Assembly: GCF_000002985.6 (NCBI RefSeq)
Contig: NC_003283.11
Coordinates: 6,820,001-6,884,000, forward strand
Origin: Caenorhabditis elegans
Lineage: Eukaryota; Nematoda; Chromadorea; Rhabditida; Rhabditidae
Direction: 5' to 3'
Length of the DNA: 64,000 nt
A program made the position numbers and the translations under genes. This document shows positions 34,804-48,532 of this stretch, piece after piece. The notes beneath the pieces are model-generated. The model worked only from the letters and a program-made list of their open reading frames with translations. It was not told the DNA's origin and searched no databases. Every line of letters starts with the position of its first letter. Positions within the stretch are counted from its first letter, which is position 1.

Positions 34804-37800
34804 GTTTCCCTGAACATATATTGAAATTTTTGAAAGAACAAAAATAATTCAAAGATTATGACGATTATGATAGAGAACGCAAACTTTAATTATAGGATGC
34901 CAGCGAGATTCAACTTAGACAACGAGACAAATGAAATGACTAATCAGAAAAAAAAAAACAAAACATGTTGTCATGCCAAAAAAAAAGTTTCAGAAAGCTT
35001 GTCGAGACAAACTGAACAGACTTTTCGGCAACGAAAATGTAGATTTCACACCGGAAATAAAGTCAATTTCCACTGTATTGCTCAGAGAGAATGTACAAGT
35101 TTCGTCAAAAAAAGTTACTATTTTCATGAGAATTTTCAAATCCATCAATGCAAGAGAACATTCCTTCAAAAAAAATTATTTGAAACCCGTATTTCAAAGC
35201 CGCGCGACAAACTGAATATGTACCAAAAAAAAAAAATAAATAGATACGTAACTCGGGATGAAACCAAACTCGTTGACTAATTTTCAAAAGTCATCAACAC
35301 TAGAAACGACAATATAATTTCGAAAGAACTTGTTAGACTTAAAGAGAGATAGGTAAATCCTAAATTTCAAGACCTTGTGTGACGCCATAATTTTCCATGA
35401 AAAAGCAACATGGTAGCACGTGAAGAACATAGTTACTTTAGATTTGTAGATTTGTACTTTAGATTGGGATGTTTTTTTCTTTAACACAAATTGTTTTTTG
35501 TCTCAATGTTAAAGATGAACCAGTTTTTCAAGAACGTTCAAAATGACATTTGGAAACTTTCTCTAAAACCACAGATTTTGGTTCACCGAAAAACATCTGA
35601 ACACTTTTTCACTACCCGTCAAAGTCAAGAAATATTTAAATGAAATGGCGATAAATTACATTTTTGTTTGAAACCAGTTGTAATCGTTATGTTCGCAAAA
35701 TTTTTCCGAAAAGCGCATGAGCTCAACACAAATTTAAAATCACATAGGCTTAAAAGTCGTGACAACACAAAAATGTAAAAAAAAAGTTGTGGAGAACACG
35801 AGAGAAGAAAAGGGAAAAAAGCAAAGTTATGATTAAATGAAATGAGAAGGAAGGTAGTGATGATTAGCGGCGGTCCTCTCCCCCCGGTTTCCTTGACTAC
35901 CGCAGATTCCCAATTAAGCCTCTCTGTAACAAAGAAACTAAAAGGTGAATAACAAAACAAAAACACGAGAACAACTTCTGACTTGCATGTTGAATGAAAT
36001 ACACTCAAAAATCGCGAGACTACTTGAGCGTGGGAATGATCAAAAAGAAGGAAAAAAGATAATGTGATTGTTGGTTGTGTATTTGGGTTAGAGGGAGATA
36101 TATTTATATTATCAATCAAAAAAAAACAGAATACCCGATGCTCTATAGGGAAACATTTATGTTGCTATGGTTTTATGATAGCTGGTCAGAAAAATAGATA
36201 GATTAGAAAAGCGTTTTGAAAAAGAGAGAACTACGCCAATTGAGTAAAGTTTTTTAAACGACACGCAAACGGAAATCGTTAGCTTTGTTGTGAGTTAAAC
36301 CGGAAACAAGTTTATCTGGTCTTGATATCAATAATAACACTGGGACCAAATCTCAAACTTCACTAGCTAAAATAATAAAAAGTAAATGAGTTAAATGTCT
36401 TTGTGAGTCTGAAAACGAATAAAAGCGGAAAGATTATTGCAAAAAAATTATGTTCGAACTTTCTGATATTGAATTATTCTTGCCGAATCATGCACCACAA
36501 GATGCCAAGATTAAAATAAAATCAAGCCAAATTCGGAGTTCGTTCATTTTGTATGAAATATTGGAAAGACCGGAATTAAACATTGATAAGAATGATTTTT
36601 GAAGTTACATTTACGAACCTCAAAATAATTTTTAAACGATTTCAGATCACAAATGTCAGAATTATCACCTAAATTTTTTTGTGAAAATTAATAAACAGAT
36701 CATGGAATTTTTGTCTGGGATAATATGGTGACTTTAGAACATTTAGAGATATTTATAGCAAAAAAAAAGTCAGACAACGTATTTTATTTATGTTTTCGAC
36801 CAGCTGGAACCAGAATCTCCAATTTTGAGAATTCTTGCTCACGAGCAGATTTTTTTTTCGCTGACCAGGGTAAATTCCAGAAACCGACCGTACCTATGAA
36901 ATGCCCACTCTCGAAGTGTTTAGGAAATTAGATAAACTGACAAGTTTTTGCATTTGAATTTTGAGGTGAAAGAAGTTGTAGAAACGTACAGATTTTTAAA
37001 AATTAGTTAATTTCCCGGAAGTTTTAATTTCTTCAAATTTAAGAAAAATGAACAATAAAATTTCAGCTTCAGGATTAGAATCACTTCCGAAACTTTTTTT
37101 TTGTTCTGAACTTCTATTGTTTGATATACAAAGAGTATAACAAAATTACTTATCACACTTCCTACGCCAAACGAAATCTCCCGGCGTTCACTAGAATAAT
37201 CAAAATTTTAGGAACTCCAAGAAATGAAAGACACGTTGTCTGGAAAACTGTTTTTGGTTTGGTGAACTCATGTATCACCTGCATAAACGGAATAAGGAAT
37301 TGAATGAGTGCCCTACGAGACACAAAAAAATCAATAAAAATGAATATTCTAAATTCTTGTACATAAGTCTTTGTATAAAGGAAGTATTCAAAATTCAATT
37401 TAAAAAAAAGTATTTGTCGAAATGCATATTTCTTGAGAAATTACAAAATTAAAAAAAGGTCACTTGACAAATGCTCACTGTCAAAAATGAGAGCTAATCA
37501 ACAACAAATTGGCTCACATCATGATTTTTCTCTCGTCGCAAAAATGATATCTCAAATATGGAAGCTTGTGATGGCTCAATGGAGCATTAAACCAAAACGT
37601 AAGCACAAAAAATGAGCGTGATTTGAAAGTACAAGATTTGAAATGAATGCAGCAAAAATCAAATAACACTAAATGAGAATTATTAAAAATCAAGTCGTAA
37701 ATTAGGAGTGGGGGAGTGTGTGTGTGTGTTGCTCGCTGAGTCAAAATGAATCATTTTGACTTGAACAGCACGGCTGGTTCAGTGATTTCTGATTTTTCAA

Positions 37801-40480
37801 TGAACAGCAAAAACGTTAGAAAACACTGTGAACGTCATTTGAAATGTTAAGAAAATATTAAAAAAAATATACAAATTCGTTTTCAAAAATCTTGCCTCTA
37901 GTGACTTTACTAGAAAACGCGATTTTTGTTTCTTGGGGTACATAAAAAACAGGTGAAAATTGACTCAAATGCTAATAAATGAAAGTTGATTTGTGCAAAA
38001 AAACCATTATGGAAATACAATGGGAAAAATCTCTTCGATTTTGCAAAAGTACTGAGTGGAAAGCTAAATAATGTAAAAACAATTTTGAGAACACATGGCA
38101 GTGTTTAAAATCTATGAAATGGAGAAAATAACTTAGTTAAAACATCTGATGTTTGGAAAAAATGAAGATTTAAAAATTTATACCAAAAATTCGAATTGTG
38201 ATAGTTGTAAATAATTTTTTGATAGATTGAGATAGTTTTGGCTTAAAGTTTTTAACTTTAAAAGTGATAAAGTTCTCCCACAATAGCAAGAATAAAAGTT
38301 TTTGTTCTTGTTGCGCAGAAAACCTCAGAATATAATAAGTTAAAAAATATCAAAAGCGCGTCACATTCCCATTGTTGTTTGTCATACAAATCAGGTAACA
38401 CCACCGCAACTTGTGAGAGTTTTTTGCGAATAATTTAAGAAAAAAGTTAATACTAACTCTCAGGGTTTTAGGATGTTGTACTATTTGGGAAAAAATTTTA
38501 GGAACAAAAATAATGTAAATATTTTTTTGTATGAGGGGTACCGAAAAATTGTTAGAGCATCTAACCTTCTGTGATAAAGGTGGAACAGTTAAAATACATC
38601 TGTCTTCTAAAAATATTTCAAAATGTGGAGGTTTTTTGATCACCATGAACCGAAATATAAATCGTGTTTGATACGTCTTTGGGAAAATACGAAACGATGT
38701 GTAGGACAGAAGTGAATAAAAATGGACACAAAATCTGTAGTCCAAGTTATAAAAATAGATAATATATACTTTTTTTTTCATTGGTACGATGTAGATACAT
38801 GATTCAGGACTATAAGGACTGATTTCTTGGGACTCAAAATTTCAGAGGAATTAATTTCAAGAGTTTTCCATTTTCAAGTAGCAAATATAAATCTGCAACG
38901 CTTGAAATAACACTTTCACTATTTTCGAAGAAAAACTTTGCAGATGCAGGCAAGAGGAACTGCATAAGTCATTTTTGAAGTAATAATAAATTTTCTGATA
39001 TAACATTTCAAATTACTTCTTCAAAACTTTTTGCTAATTTTATAATAATACTTCTTGTACTTTTTGAGGTGTGTACTTAGTTAGTTTTAAATGCTAGTGT
39101 CTGGAAAAAAATTAATTTTTTATCCCAAAATATTGTTCTTTTAATTTTTTCCCGAAAGTGACATGATGCTTTAACAAACCATAAATAATTTGCCCAATTC
39201 ATCTCAAATTCTTTTCAGCCGCCATGCCCACCAACTTCATTTTTCAACAAGTCTCTCGAATCTATAAAGACCTCTCAAAATTCAAACCAAATTTCATCAG
39301 AATGCAATTCCATTTTTTTTTTGAATAAATTCCAACAAGTCTCCGTTTTATTCTTTAGCTTTTCTCTAAATGGTTCTCCGGAAGCTCCAGATTTCCGTTT
39401 TTCTGGTGTCCTTTTTCAATCGGAACCGTTTTTTTGGAGAACATACTGACGTCTTCTTTTTTCCATTGAAGTTTCATCTAACTTCTCTTTTTCATTCAAA
39501 GTTTTTTCTCTTAAAATTAGCCGAATTTCTAGAAAACGTCATTCTTTCTTTTTTTACGTTTCCTCTCCACGCTATATTTTTCTTCAAAATTTATGTATCA
39601 ACTTGAGCGTTTAATGACCAAAATAGAGTAGGTTGCTAAAGTTTTAAAGACCATAGAGAATAATGTATTGAAGCTTAATGCAACATTTTCCAGATTTTTT
39701 GTGAATCAATCTCAATCTCGGACATTGAGAAAAAATTAAAAAAAAACAAAAATGGTCGAATTGTTATTGAATTTCAAATGCCAACGCATTCATGTCAGTT
39801 TTCCTTTTATTTAGTTTTCATGATAAAAAAATGTGTTGCTCTCAATTTAAATATAAATTCTCGAAATTATATGGTATGTGAATTTTTGGTTTTTTGCTGA
39901 TTTTAAAAAATGTTCCAATAAGCATGCATAGCTCACAAACTAGAAACTTTAGCAAAAAGGTTAACTAGCAATTTAGTCTTAATGAGATCAACATATTTTA
40001 ACACGTTTCCACAAAAATGTAGCCCGAAAACTTTTAGCCACCGCTGTATGTGCATACAAACAGCGCAAAAAGTTACAGTTTAGATCTCGCGCAACAAACT
40101 TTGAGGCCACACATTTTTTTGGACCAATCACTTGTTTCAGAAAGTTAATTTTCTCTGTAAAGAAATAAAATGTTCAGCTTCTAGTTTGAATAAAATGAAT
40201 TGCTTGAAGTTCTAGTAAGTGTAACATCTACAATTTTTGTGTTTGGGGATCCCAGATATTTCAAGGCAAACCTATTTTTATCTTGTTTTCAACATAACTT
40301 TTTTTTTCTTCAGTTTTTGTTTGTTAGTCACTTATAAATCAAAAAAAAACACACACACTCATACCACAACAGTGCATTTGTTCTGTTGCATTTTTTGCTC
40401 TTTTTCATCTCTCTTCCACAATCTTTTTTTCCATTCAATCCTGTCCGTTCGGAGGTATTGATATTATTTGTGTTGCCTAT
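34804..40480. other. Gene-poor stretch upstream of the G-alpha gene
   Basis: No exon chain could be built on either strand. There are several frames of 60-165 codons (minus 35625-36119, minus 38350-38781, plus 34858-35280), but they lack splice partners and family motifs. The 35.6-36.1 kb one follows a pyrimidine bias on one strand. A short (GT)n run lies at about 37714-37730. The nearest few hundred bases probably contain the G-alpha promoter. Confidence 0.45.
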
Positions 40481-40601
40481 CCGACGTGTGCCACCATTTG
40501 ACGAGCTCGTGTTTCCCGTCCGTGACACATTTCCGCCATAGGGTTCTTCTCTAGTGGTCCGTCAACGTTGTCGTCGGCAAGTCACTCCGTCACGCTGACA
40601 A
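40481..40601 (+). other. Possible non-coding first exon
   Basis: A locally GC-richer segment ending in a perfect donor (GACAA|GTAAGT, junction at 40601/40602), preceded by a CT-rich upstream sequence. It has no usable start codon in a long frame. It could be the 5' untranslated first exon of the GPCR whose coding exons lie at 48.5-53.6 kb, but no transcript evidence is visible here. Confidence 0.25.
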
Positions 40602-42122
40602 GTAAGTACACGGGGAGTCGTGGCGCAACTATGTGCCTAATATTTTCCAATTGAAACATGAAAACTGAGAGAGGAAGAGATGCATCTAGATATATCATTT
40701 TTTAAACTTTTCATTTCATCCATTCCTACATTATTCAACTTCGTGAAATTTCTGTCTCGATTACGCGGGTTGATGACATTAACCTTCCATTTTTTGAATT
40801 TTTAAAGTAGGTTAGTCGTTTTTGACTTCTCCTAAACTCAGCGGTTGTCACCACAAAATTGAACTCTCAAGTTGTAAACATCTTGGTTTAAATTGCTGCT
40901 TCGAAAATGACAGAACTGATTTTGTCAAAAAAAAACAATTGGGTTGGTCTAAATTCGCGGCTCGGAAGTTTTACCCCCAATTTCGAACTCCTTATATTTT
41001 TTTGAATTTCGCGTATTGAAGACAATCGGAATATTTTGAAGCAAAATATCCAAAAATTCAACTAATTTGTGCTAGTTAATTTGTTTTTTATTTTATTTCC
41101 TGACCCTCGCAGGTTTTGCAAATTAAACAATACGTGACATTTTGTTGAAAATTTGAGATTTGAAGTGGAGATTGGGCGTTAGAATAAAATTGAGTAGGCC
41201 ATGGATAATACATTTCAGGGTGGTCGAGTTTTAAATATTTTTCGTTTATAAAGTGAATTTAATAGCAGTTACTTCTATTGCAGTCGGACACGTTTTCAGA
41301 CGTATGTGCCCTTTTCATGCTTATGAAGTTCATATATATTTTTGCAGTAAGTGTATCATGGTTGTACGGCAAACGGCAATTGTCAAAGTTGCCGAACGAA
41401 AAGTTTTTGGCAACGTTTCGACATCTTGTTACCCAGTTTCCAAATATTTTTTCGTTGGACAAACATACATTTTTGTTAAACATATTTTGAAGTCTTTCTG
41501 AAAATAGTGTAATCTGATAGTGAGTTGTTCGCAATTCTTCCAGACAAATAGTTACCAAACGCTAAAACGTTTGACTACCTATAACGTTTTTAGCCTCATA
41601 GACAAGATATTTGTTGAATACTTGGAAAAGCTTAGAATGACTATGTTGAAAAATATGATATTTTTGTGTCAACTCACAATGCTTTCTTAAAAATATTTTT
41701 TGAATCGTTTTGGAATATGACCAAAATGCGTTCAAATTTTAACCAATTTAGACTCCATAAAAATATTGTTCACTCACGGAAATAGGTTTTTTTTGTGAAA
41801 AAAAGAAAAGCGGAAACGTAAGGTCAAAAATTGGTTATAATTGATTTGACCTCTTTCAATAGGCCAGCCCTCAGAATAGATAAATATTTTATTCAGTTTT
41901 CTTATGTATTTCAATCAATCAAAACGTTCAATAAAACTTATGAGTTTAGAAAGTTTAAACAGTTTTCCGCATTGATATTGAATGTGGTTTCCGATCTGAT
42001 ATTCCTCTTGTCGTCATTTCTTCTTCTCCTCCGCTTTTATGAGTTTCATTTATCTATTATCCCTCAGTTTTATTCGGGTTTCATCATGTCTATGTTTTTT
42101 CTGTTGGTTTTTTTTTTGAGAT

Positions 42123-42350
42123 AGGCAACGGATACCACAATACCACACAAGTTTCCGTTCTCAGCGGGTGCCACCAAAATTTCTGAAAGACCCTAAATTG
42201 CGTGTTATCGTTGAGTCGAGTGTTGGGACCAGGAGAAATGAAAAAGAAGAAGAAGAAGAGCTTCGAGATTTTGACAGCAAACGACTGCGCGCCGAAAAGC
42301 CAATGATATCATTCGAACTCTCTCTGGATGGGAGGCCAAACTCAAACTGA
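42123..42350 (+). other. Orphan coding-like ORF, charged
   Basis: An open frame after a possible acceptor (GAGATAG, ends 42122) reads RVPPKFLKDPKLRVIVES, then NEKEEEEELRDFDSKRLRAE, and ends in TGA at 42348. The codon use and charged composition look coding. No upstream partner exon was found, and I recognise no family. It could be a terminal exon of an undetected gene or an alternative end of the locus to its right. Confidence 0.25.
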
Positions 42351-43352
42351 TTCACTTTCATTCTTTCATTTTGCAGCTGAATCTAGCAAAAAACGACTAC
42401 TGTATCTACGTCATGTCAGCTAGTCTGAAAATTTTATTGTACAGAGTTAGAAGCTACATTGAGTTTTTGAATCAATGAACGCAATTTCTTTAAACATCTT
42501 CCTCACTGGAGCTACTTCACATTTGAAATTTTTAAAGATAAAGAATTTGTAAAATTAGATCCTAATTTTTCTCTCATTTAGAATCAACAAGACGCATGGC
42601 TCACCTCATGCCTGTCTGCCTACCGCAAATTTTCAAAATTTCAGGATGAATAGGTTAACGTTGTTTCCCTTTGATCACCATTTTCATTATTTTTATCAAA
42701 TGGATGAAAAAACCACATGATCTTTGGCAGCAAGCACGAGTGTAGGCATGAGACAGGCGCAAATTACCTTATAGGCAGAAAAGGAGGTGTAATCAACTTT
42801 CAGTTTTGAATTCAATTAAATTTTTAAAAAATCAGCTATTTTTTGAACTATGAACTTTTTATATGGTTCCACTTTCAATTGATTAGTATTTGTCATATTG
42901 TACACTACAGCTTTCAGTTCAGGAATACGCTAGTTGTACTCAAAACTCTTCTGATCTAGTAGGATATTCCTATGAATACTTTTCTTTAAAACGTTTTGGT
43001 TACGATAATTTACCGAGGTAGCCCGCAAACTTGTCCCATTTTCGTGATTTGAACTCAATATCAAAACAGGAAATAAGCCTACATAAGTTTCACAGGCACT
43101 TAGTTTTCATTGCTGTGACTTCTGAATAAGGTTCTTATAAGTCGAGTTTCACTTTAAAAATATATATTCAGCTGTTAGACATTCAATACTACCCGTTATT
43201 ATATCAATTATATTTTTTGATTGTCTCTTCTTCATTTATTTGCTCTTATTGATATCTTTCCTTTGCCGACCACCTGTTGTATCTTTCTGATTCTCTTATC
43301 ATCACTAGCTATATCAAATCTTTTCGTCACCACATCTTGGACATGTTGTCAG

Positions 43353-43463
43353 ATGGATGAAAACAACACGGAAATCAATTGCCCAATAATTGGTAATTAT
43401 CTGAAAAGTAAAAGAGTTCTTCCGGAATCAGTGTGCACCTCGATTCTTGATCATTTCTTCAAA
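43353..43463 (+). other. Candidate extracellular N-terminal exon
   Basis: Starts with ATG directly after an acceptor (TTGTCAG|ATG) and encodes 37 residues beginning MDENNTEINCPIIGNYLKSK, ending in phase 0 at a GT (AAA|GTCTCA). The N-glycosylation site and two Cys fit the outer tail of a GPCR. It would join the receptor at 48.5 kb only if that exon starts at a weak acceptor near 48490 (CAGTAG). Tentative. Confidence 0.3.
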
Positions 43464-46400
43464 GTCTCATGCCTTGGAGACTGAGAGTACATCCTCGCAC
43501 TTTTGAACACTATAATTTCAATTGGTGGGCTGATGAAGCGTCGACGGCGAGGCGTTTTTTTTGTGTGAAAATGACGATGAATGTGAGAATGATTGAGACA
43601 ACTCACAATATTTTAGTTTTATTGTTGGTAAAGATGTCTGATATCCTTGTTTGTCTTTGTGCTTTCTGATTAATAACAATTAAAACATAAATTTCTAAAC
43701 TCATAATGACAAATTTTAAACCAATCCAATCAACTAACCACCGACATATTTTGCTTTGTCCTAGATTTTATAGCAGGTGCTTTCTGAAAAACATCACACA
43801 ATTTTCAGACTCGGGTGGGTAGATTGCTCCTTTTCACTTTTATGTTGGTTTTTAGGAAGTTCATGGGAAAATGTATCTTTTTAAAAATTACTATTATTAT
43901 CTACATTGTCTATTCAAAAAACTCCCTATTTAAATAATGTGCCGATTTATTTCTCAAAAATTTATATCACCACTCCTTTTGAACTGTTTTAATTTTTTGA
44001 TTTTTTCACTAGTTACAAAATTTTTTTACATATTTCCTTTAAAAAAAACTTTAAAAAAGTACACCGAAATCCAAAAATTTAAGGACCTGTCGAGTCGAAG
44101 CTTTACTTGTCATTTTCAGAAATGCTCAGAAATATTCAGAATATCTCCTTCTCCTTCTATTCCAGAAAAAACTACCATTTTTCCTTCTTTCATTCAACCA
44201 CGCTTGCTATTACTTTCCTAAATTTTAATTCCAAACATTTAACAGTTTTTGGAATTCCAAAATAATCATTGATGAATTGAAAAAATGTGTTTTGTTCTAC
44301 TACCGAATTCTCTAAAAAATATGTTCAGGTGAGATAGGAGGGGGAAGCAAAAATGAAGAGAACATATGTTCCCTTTTTGGAAGAGGAGATAGCGGAATAA
44401 AATTGACTATTGAAAATTTGGTAGTTGTTTGATTTTCTAAATATATGCTTTTTTTGAATAGTTGGAAAATATTTATGATTGTTGCTTTTTCAATATCAAA
44501 TAATTTTCCAATATTTTTTGTTTGGAAAAATTTAGATGCGGAAGTTGTTCTAAATTATTTCAAAAATTGCCAAATTTAAAAATGAAACGGTACTTATGTA
44601 GTAGTCAAATCTTAAAAATACATTTTAAATTTATTTCTATGAAAAATGTACTTGAGTAGCTCTACAAATATTCAATAACGTTGTGATTTTTTAAAAATAT
44701 CAAGCATTGGGCTGAAAATTTCATAAAACAGAAAAAAAACTATTTCAACGCTCTTTCTATTTATACTCTCTTATATACATTTTTAAAAATTATTTAGATT
44801 TGTAGATCTCTTTGTACTGTTATCATTGCGCAAAACCAATTTTGCTTGCTGTAAAAAATGTATTATTAAGATCAATTTTTGTCACGATTTGGAGCTAGTT
44901 ATTTCCAATGAAAATCAAAAAGTCAATTTGAAAGGCAAAGCAGCAGGAATTCCTTTAGAATTCCAAATTTTCTTCTTTCTCCCATACCCTTTCAGCTCCA
45001 GAATTTCTCTTCAACTGCCTTGTTTTGCTTACTTGTGCTCCGTGGACCCTTAAAATGCCTAATCCTAAAGGCCCATAAATGATGACCACTACTACAACTG
45101 CGCTTCGGTTTTCTAATAACTATAATTCACTTCTCTTTCAGAATGTGTTTTCTTTTGTTTACTACTCCTTCCTTTTTCTGACTTTTTCTCTGATCATATA
45201 GTTTTGGAAACTTTCACACGTTGCTTATCTTGCGGGCCCACCTCACGTCAACGCTCAAGCGCACTTTATTCCGTTCTTTCCTTTTCAATGTGTATTTTCC
45301 GTTTCCTGGCCAAATCCATTTGCCCTCCGGAAATACGTGAAGGGGAAGCGTTTAGTATTTTCAAAAGTGACGCTGAAACTGATCAAAATGTGTTTCGAGC
45401 TTTGCTCATCAACTTTTTTGCAAGGTTTTGCAAACGTCTTACTGTTTTAATTTTTTGAAGATGAAATTCCCTGGAAGTTCAACGTTTCGGCTAAGCTTTG
45501 AACATATGAAATTCGGTCTGAATGTCAGAAAAAACATAAATTCACTTACAGTTTCCTCGCGATTTTTGGAGTACCGTCGGTTGCGCTTTTACGATAGTCC
45601 CCAAATTTTTGTTGTTCAGAAAAACATTTTATATACATATGTGAACATTCTGAAATTCCAGTTTTTCTGTGTGGTACAAGCTTCCCCTTTTCGTAAGAAA
45701 AGTTATGTTGACCAATTTCTAAAAAAACTTCAGTTTTTCCAACAAGATTCCTGGAAATTTTCAGAAAGCTCAAGATTTGCTTCGACGTGATTTTAACAAC
45801 TTGATAGATAATCTCTTATTCGTTTTCACAATTATTTTTTCGGAAACATTACTCTGCATACTTTGCTAAAAATCAGGGAATATTTTATTTTTAAACCGGA
45901 TTTTTAAGGCTTGCATGACGTTTCTTTCCCGTCCGGATTATTAGGTGACTTGAAAAAGTTAAAATAAATTGCTCCCTCATAAGTAAAAGGTTAAATTTCA
46001 ATCTTTTCAAAAAAAGGGTTATTTTGGAGTTTTGAATTAACTTTGTTTTTCTAGATTTTCTCACTGGCCTAGTTTAATTTTTTTTTCTGACTAAAAAACT
46101 TTTGACATTTTTAGCACCTTGTGAGCGTTTATTGTTCAAATTTTAAACAGCCAAGAACATAATTGTTTCTATTTTTAAAAGGTCCACATTTATCACACAA
46201 TAACAACAATTTGGGTGTTCCCGTACCCGTTTTTTGTTCCGCTTCCTTTCCATTCAAAATTCTCTTGTTATTTTTAAGAGCTTGAGAAGAAACTACTCCG
46301 AATTTCCACAATTGCATATCTCAATTTTTAACGAAAAATGTTCTTGTCCTTTTTGTGAATGATGTCTTTCTTCTTATTGTGCTTCTCCTACTACTGCTCT

Positions 46401-48532
46401 GTCTGTCTCATTACGAGTCTCATATGGTTGGAAAGCGCATTGCTTCATTCATGTTTATTTTCGAATAATTGCATTCGTTTCAAGTATCCAGATTTTGAAA
46501 TTTTGGAAAATTGTTTTCTGTAAAACTAGGTGATATTTATTTCTATTAATTTGTTTTTCCACGCACTTTTCAAAGTGACATCAATGTATTCGTTCCAAAT
46601 AGAGGTGTCACATTTCGTCAAGTTGTCATGGAGTTTTTAGTGCCTGTGACCTAGTTTCTTCTCCTACATGATCACGTGGAATGCTTCTACTTTACAGAGT
46701 TTACTTTTTCTTACATGTTCCAGATCACTGAGTTGATGTTTGTAATTTTAGAAAAATTTCAAAAGACCTTTTGGCCACTGTTGAGTTCTTAGAAATTGTG
46801 CGTAATAATTTTTGAAAGTATTCGGATATATAGATAAACTCAACATACAATTACTATTTGATGTTTCAAAAGTTTTTTAAAGATTTAAAGACTTATTTCG
46901 AAATTTCTGTTATTTTTTCTGTTTTTCTTTGTAGATTGTCTTTCTGACAATAAGGTTTAGTGAAATGTCATTAGAAATTTGGGCAGTATCGAAATTTAGA
47001 AATTTTCCAAAGAGTTGCATAAACGCCACAAAAACCTGAAAATACTAAAAAGTGAATGTAGTGTTTTTTGTCAAAAATTTAAAAAAAAACTAGGTATTTT
47101 AAATATATAACTAATATTTTGTTTGAAAATTTGACAGCTATTCCAACAAAACTGAGTCAGATTGAAATATTTCAGACATAGCGTGGCAGAGGAAACTTAT
47201 CCGGTCAGTAGGTCACGATTCAGTAGTTAGACTTACAAAACTTCGGAACCTCGTTCAACAAAAAGTCGTTCACAAAATTCACTTGAGCAGGAGGGAGCTA
47301 GGAAAATATTTTTAGAACAATTTCTAAAGATTTTCTAAAAAATCCGGAGGTTACTTGACTTTTTGACTTTCTTGGCTCTATTTAAATAGGCTTTTCCCGA
47401 TAGTGTGATTCATACCCTGTCTGACCTAGTCTATCGAAGAGTTGCGCCATTTTCTCATGATCCATGAAACATTCATCAGTTGTAGGTCGTCGTCAATTAT
47501 CTGCTCTTTGTTTACCACTCTCTCTATCTCTCACACATTTCTACGCTTGATCTTTCCTTGTTCAATAATTACGTACTCTCTAAATCTCTTACTTCTTTTC
47601 TCTTTTTTTCTTTTCACAACCAACTCGTTATAATTATAGTCAGCAGAATTTGTTTCTCACTCATCCACTTGAAGTTACTCACAGTTATGTCGTGCATGCT
47701 TCTGCTTCGCTCGGTGACACTCATTCTCACCAATTAGCATCATTGACCCACCTTCGTACACACACTCTATTTTTTAGTTGCTTTCCGTTTGTCTACAACT
47801 ATCACACTTTGAATGTTCACCCCTCGATTTGTTCTGTTGCAAAAAAGTCTAATCGGAAATGCTCCGGGGGAGTAAGTCTTGTTTCGGACGTATCAGTCAT
47901 TGAAAACGTCACTCGATAACTCATTATATGATGATTTAGAAAGGAAATCCATTCAAGTTGAGTCCAGAAATAGACTAGCTACATCTGGAGCTAGTTAGCT
48001 TGAATTTCAACTTCCTCTAACTAAAGGAGCACTTACATTTTGATCTCATTTCAAAGAATTCCTGAGAGAATTTTAATTTCTGATCGTCTCTTAAAAGATA
48101 TGTGGTGCTATTAAAATTTAGACATCCTTCTATAGTTCAGAGGAACTAAACTTTGAAAAATGCGCACTTTTAGGATTAACTCAGCAATGGTTTTGAAAAA
48201 CTTTCGAACAAAAATTTGCGTTTTATATTGTTTTTGGCAAAAAAAACATGCGCTTTCGAAAATGTTTACGGAAACACTTTCAGACCAGACTTCTTCTAGA
48301 AATGAATCGGAAAATTCATATTCCCACATGACTCTGCGGTTTTACCCTATTTTATATTTTTCTCGTAGATCATTTTTTAATCTTTCCCGTTTATTTTTTT
48401 TACTTTGCATTTTTCTGTTTATGTCAATGCAAACCTATGTATACAAAAATGGTAGCGAACAAAAATTGGCCGCTATTACAGTAGTCTACTGCCAAAAGTG
48501 CAAGCGGAGACAGAAGATCACGTGAGCCGGCG
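43464..48532. other. Non-coding stretch, probably intron or upstream region of the GPCR
   Basis: Scattered short frames only. A donor-like GGGGGA|GTAAGT at about 47876 closes a CT-rich, possibly transcribed segment and could be another 5' exon. No RNA gene recognised. Confidence 0.35.

Noticed and set aside
35625-36119. 164-codon minus-strand frame
   Set aside because: Follows a strong pyrimidine bias, has no domain and no splice structure; best taken as a chance frame.
38350-38781. 143-codon minus-strand frame rich in Phe/Ile/Lys
   Set aside because: AT-rich composition, no recognisable motif and no partner exons.
46620-46660. 'TGTCATGGAG' resembling a microRNA seed region
   Set aside because: The adjacent sequence does not fold into a convincing hairpin and the match ends after the seed.
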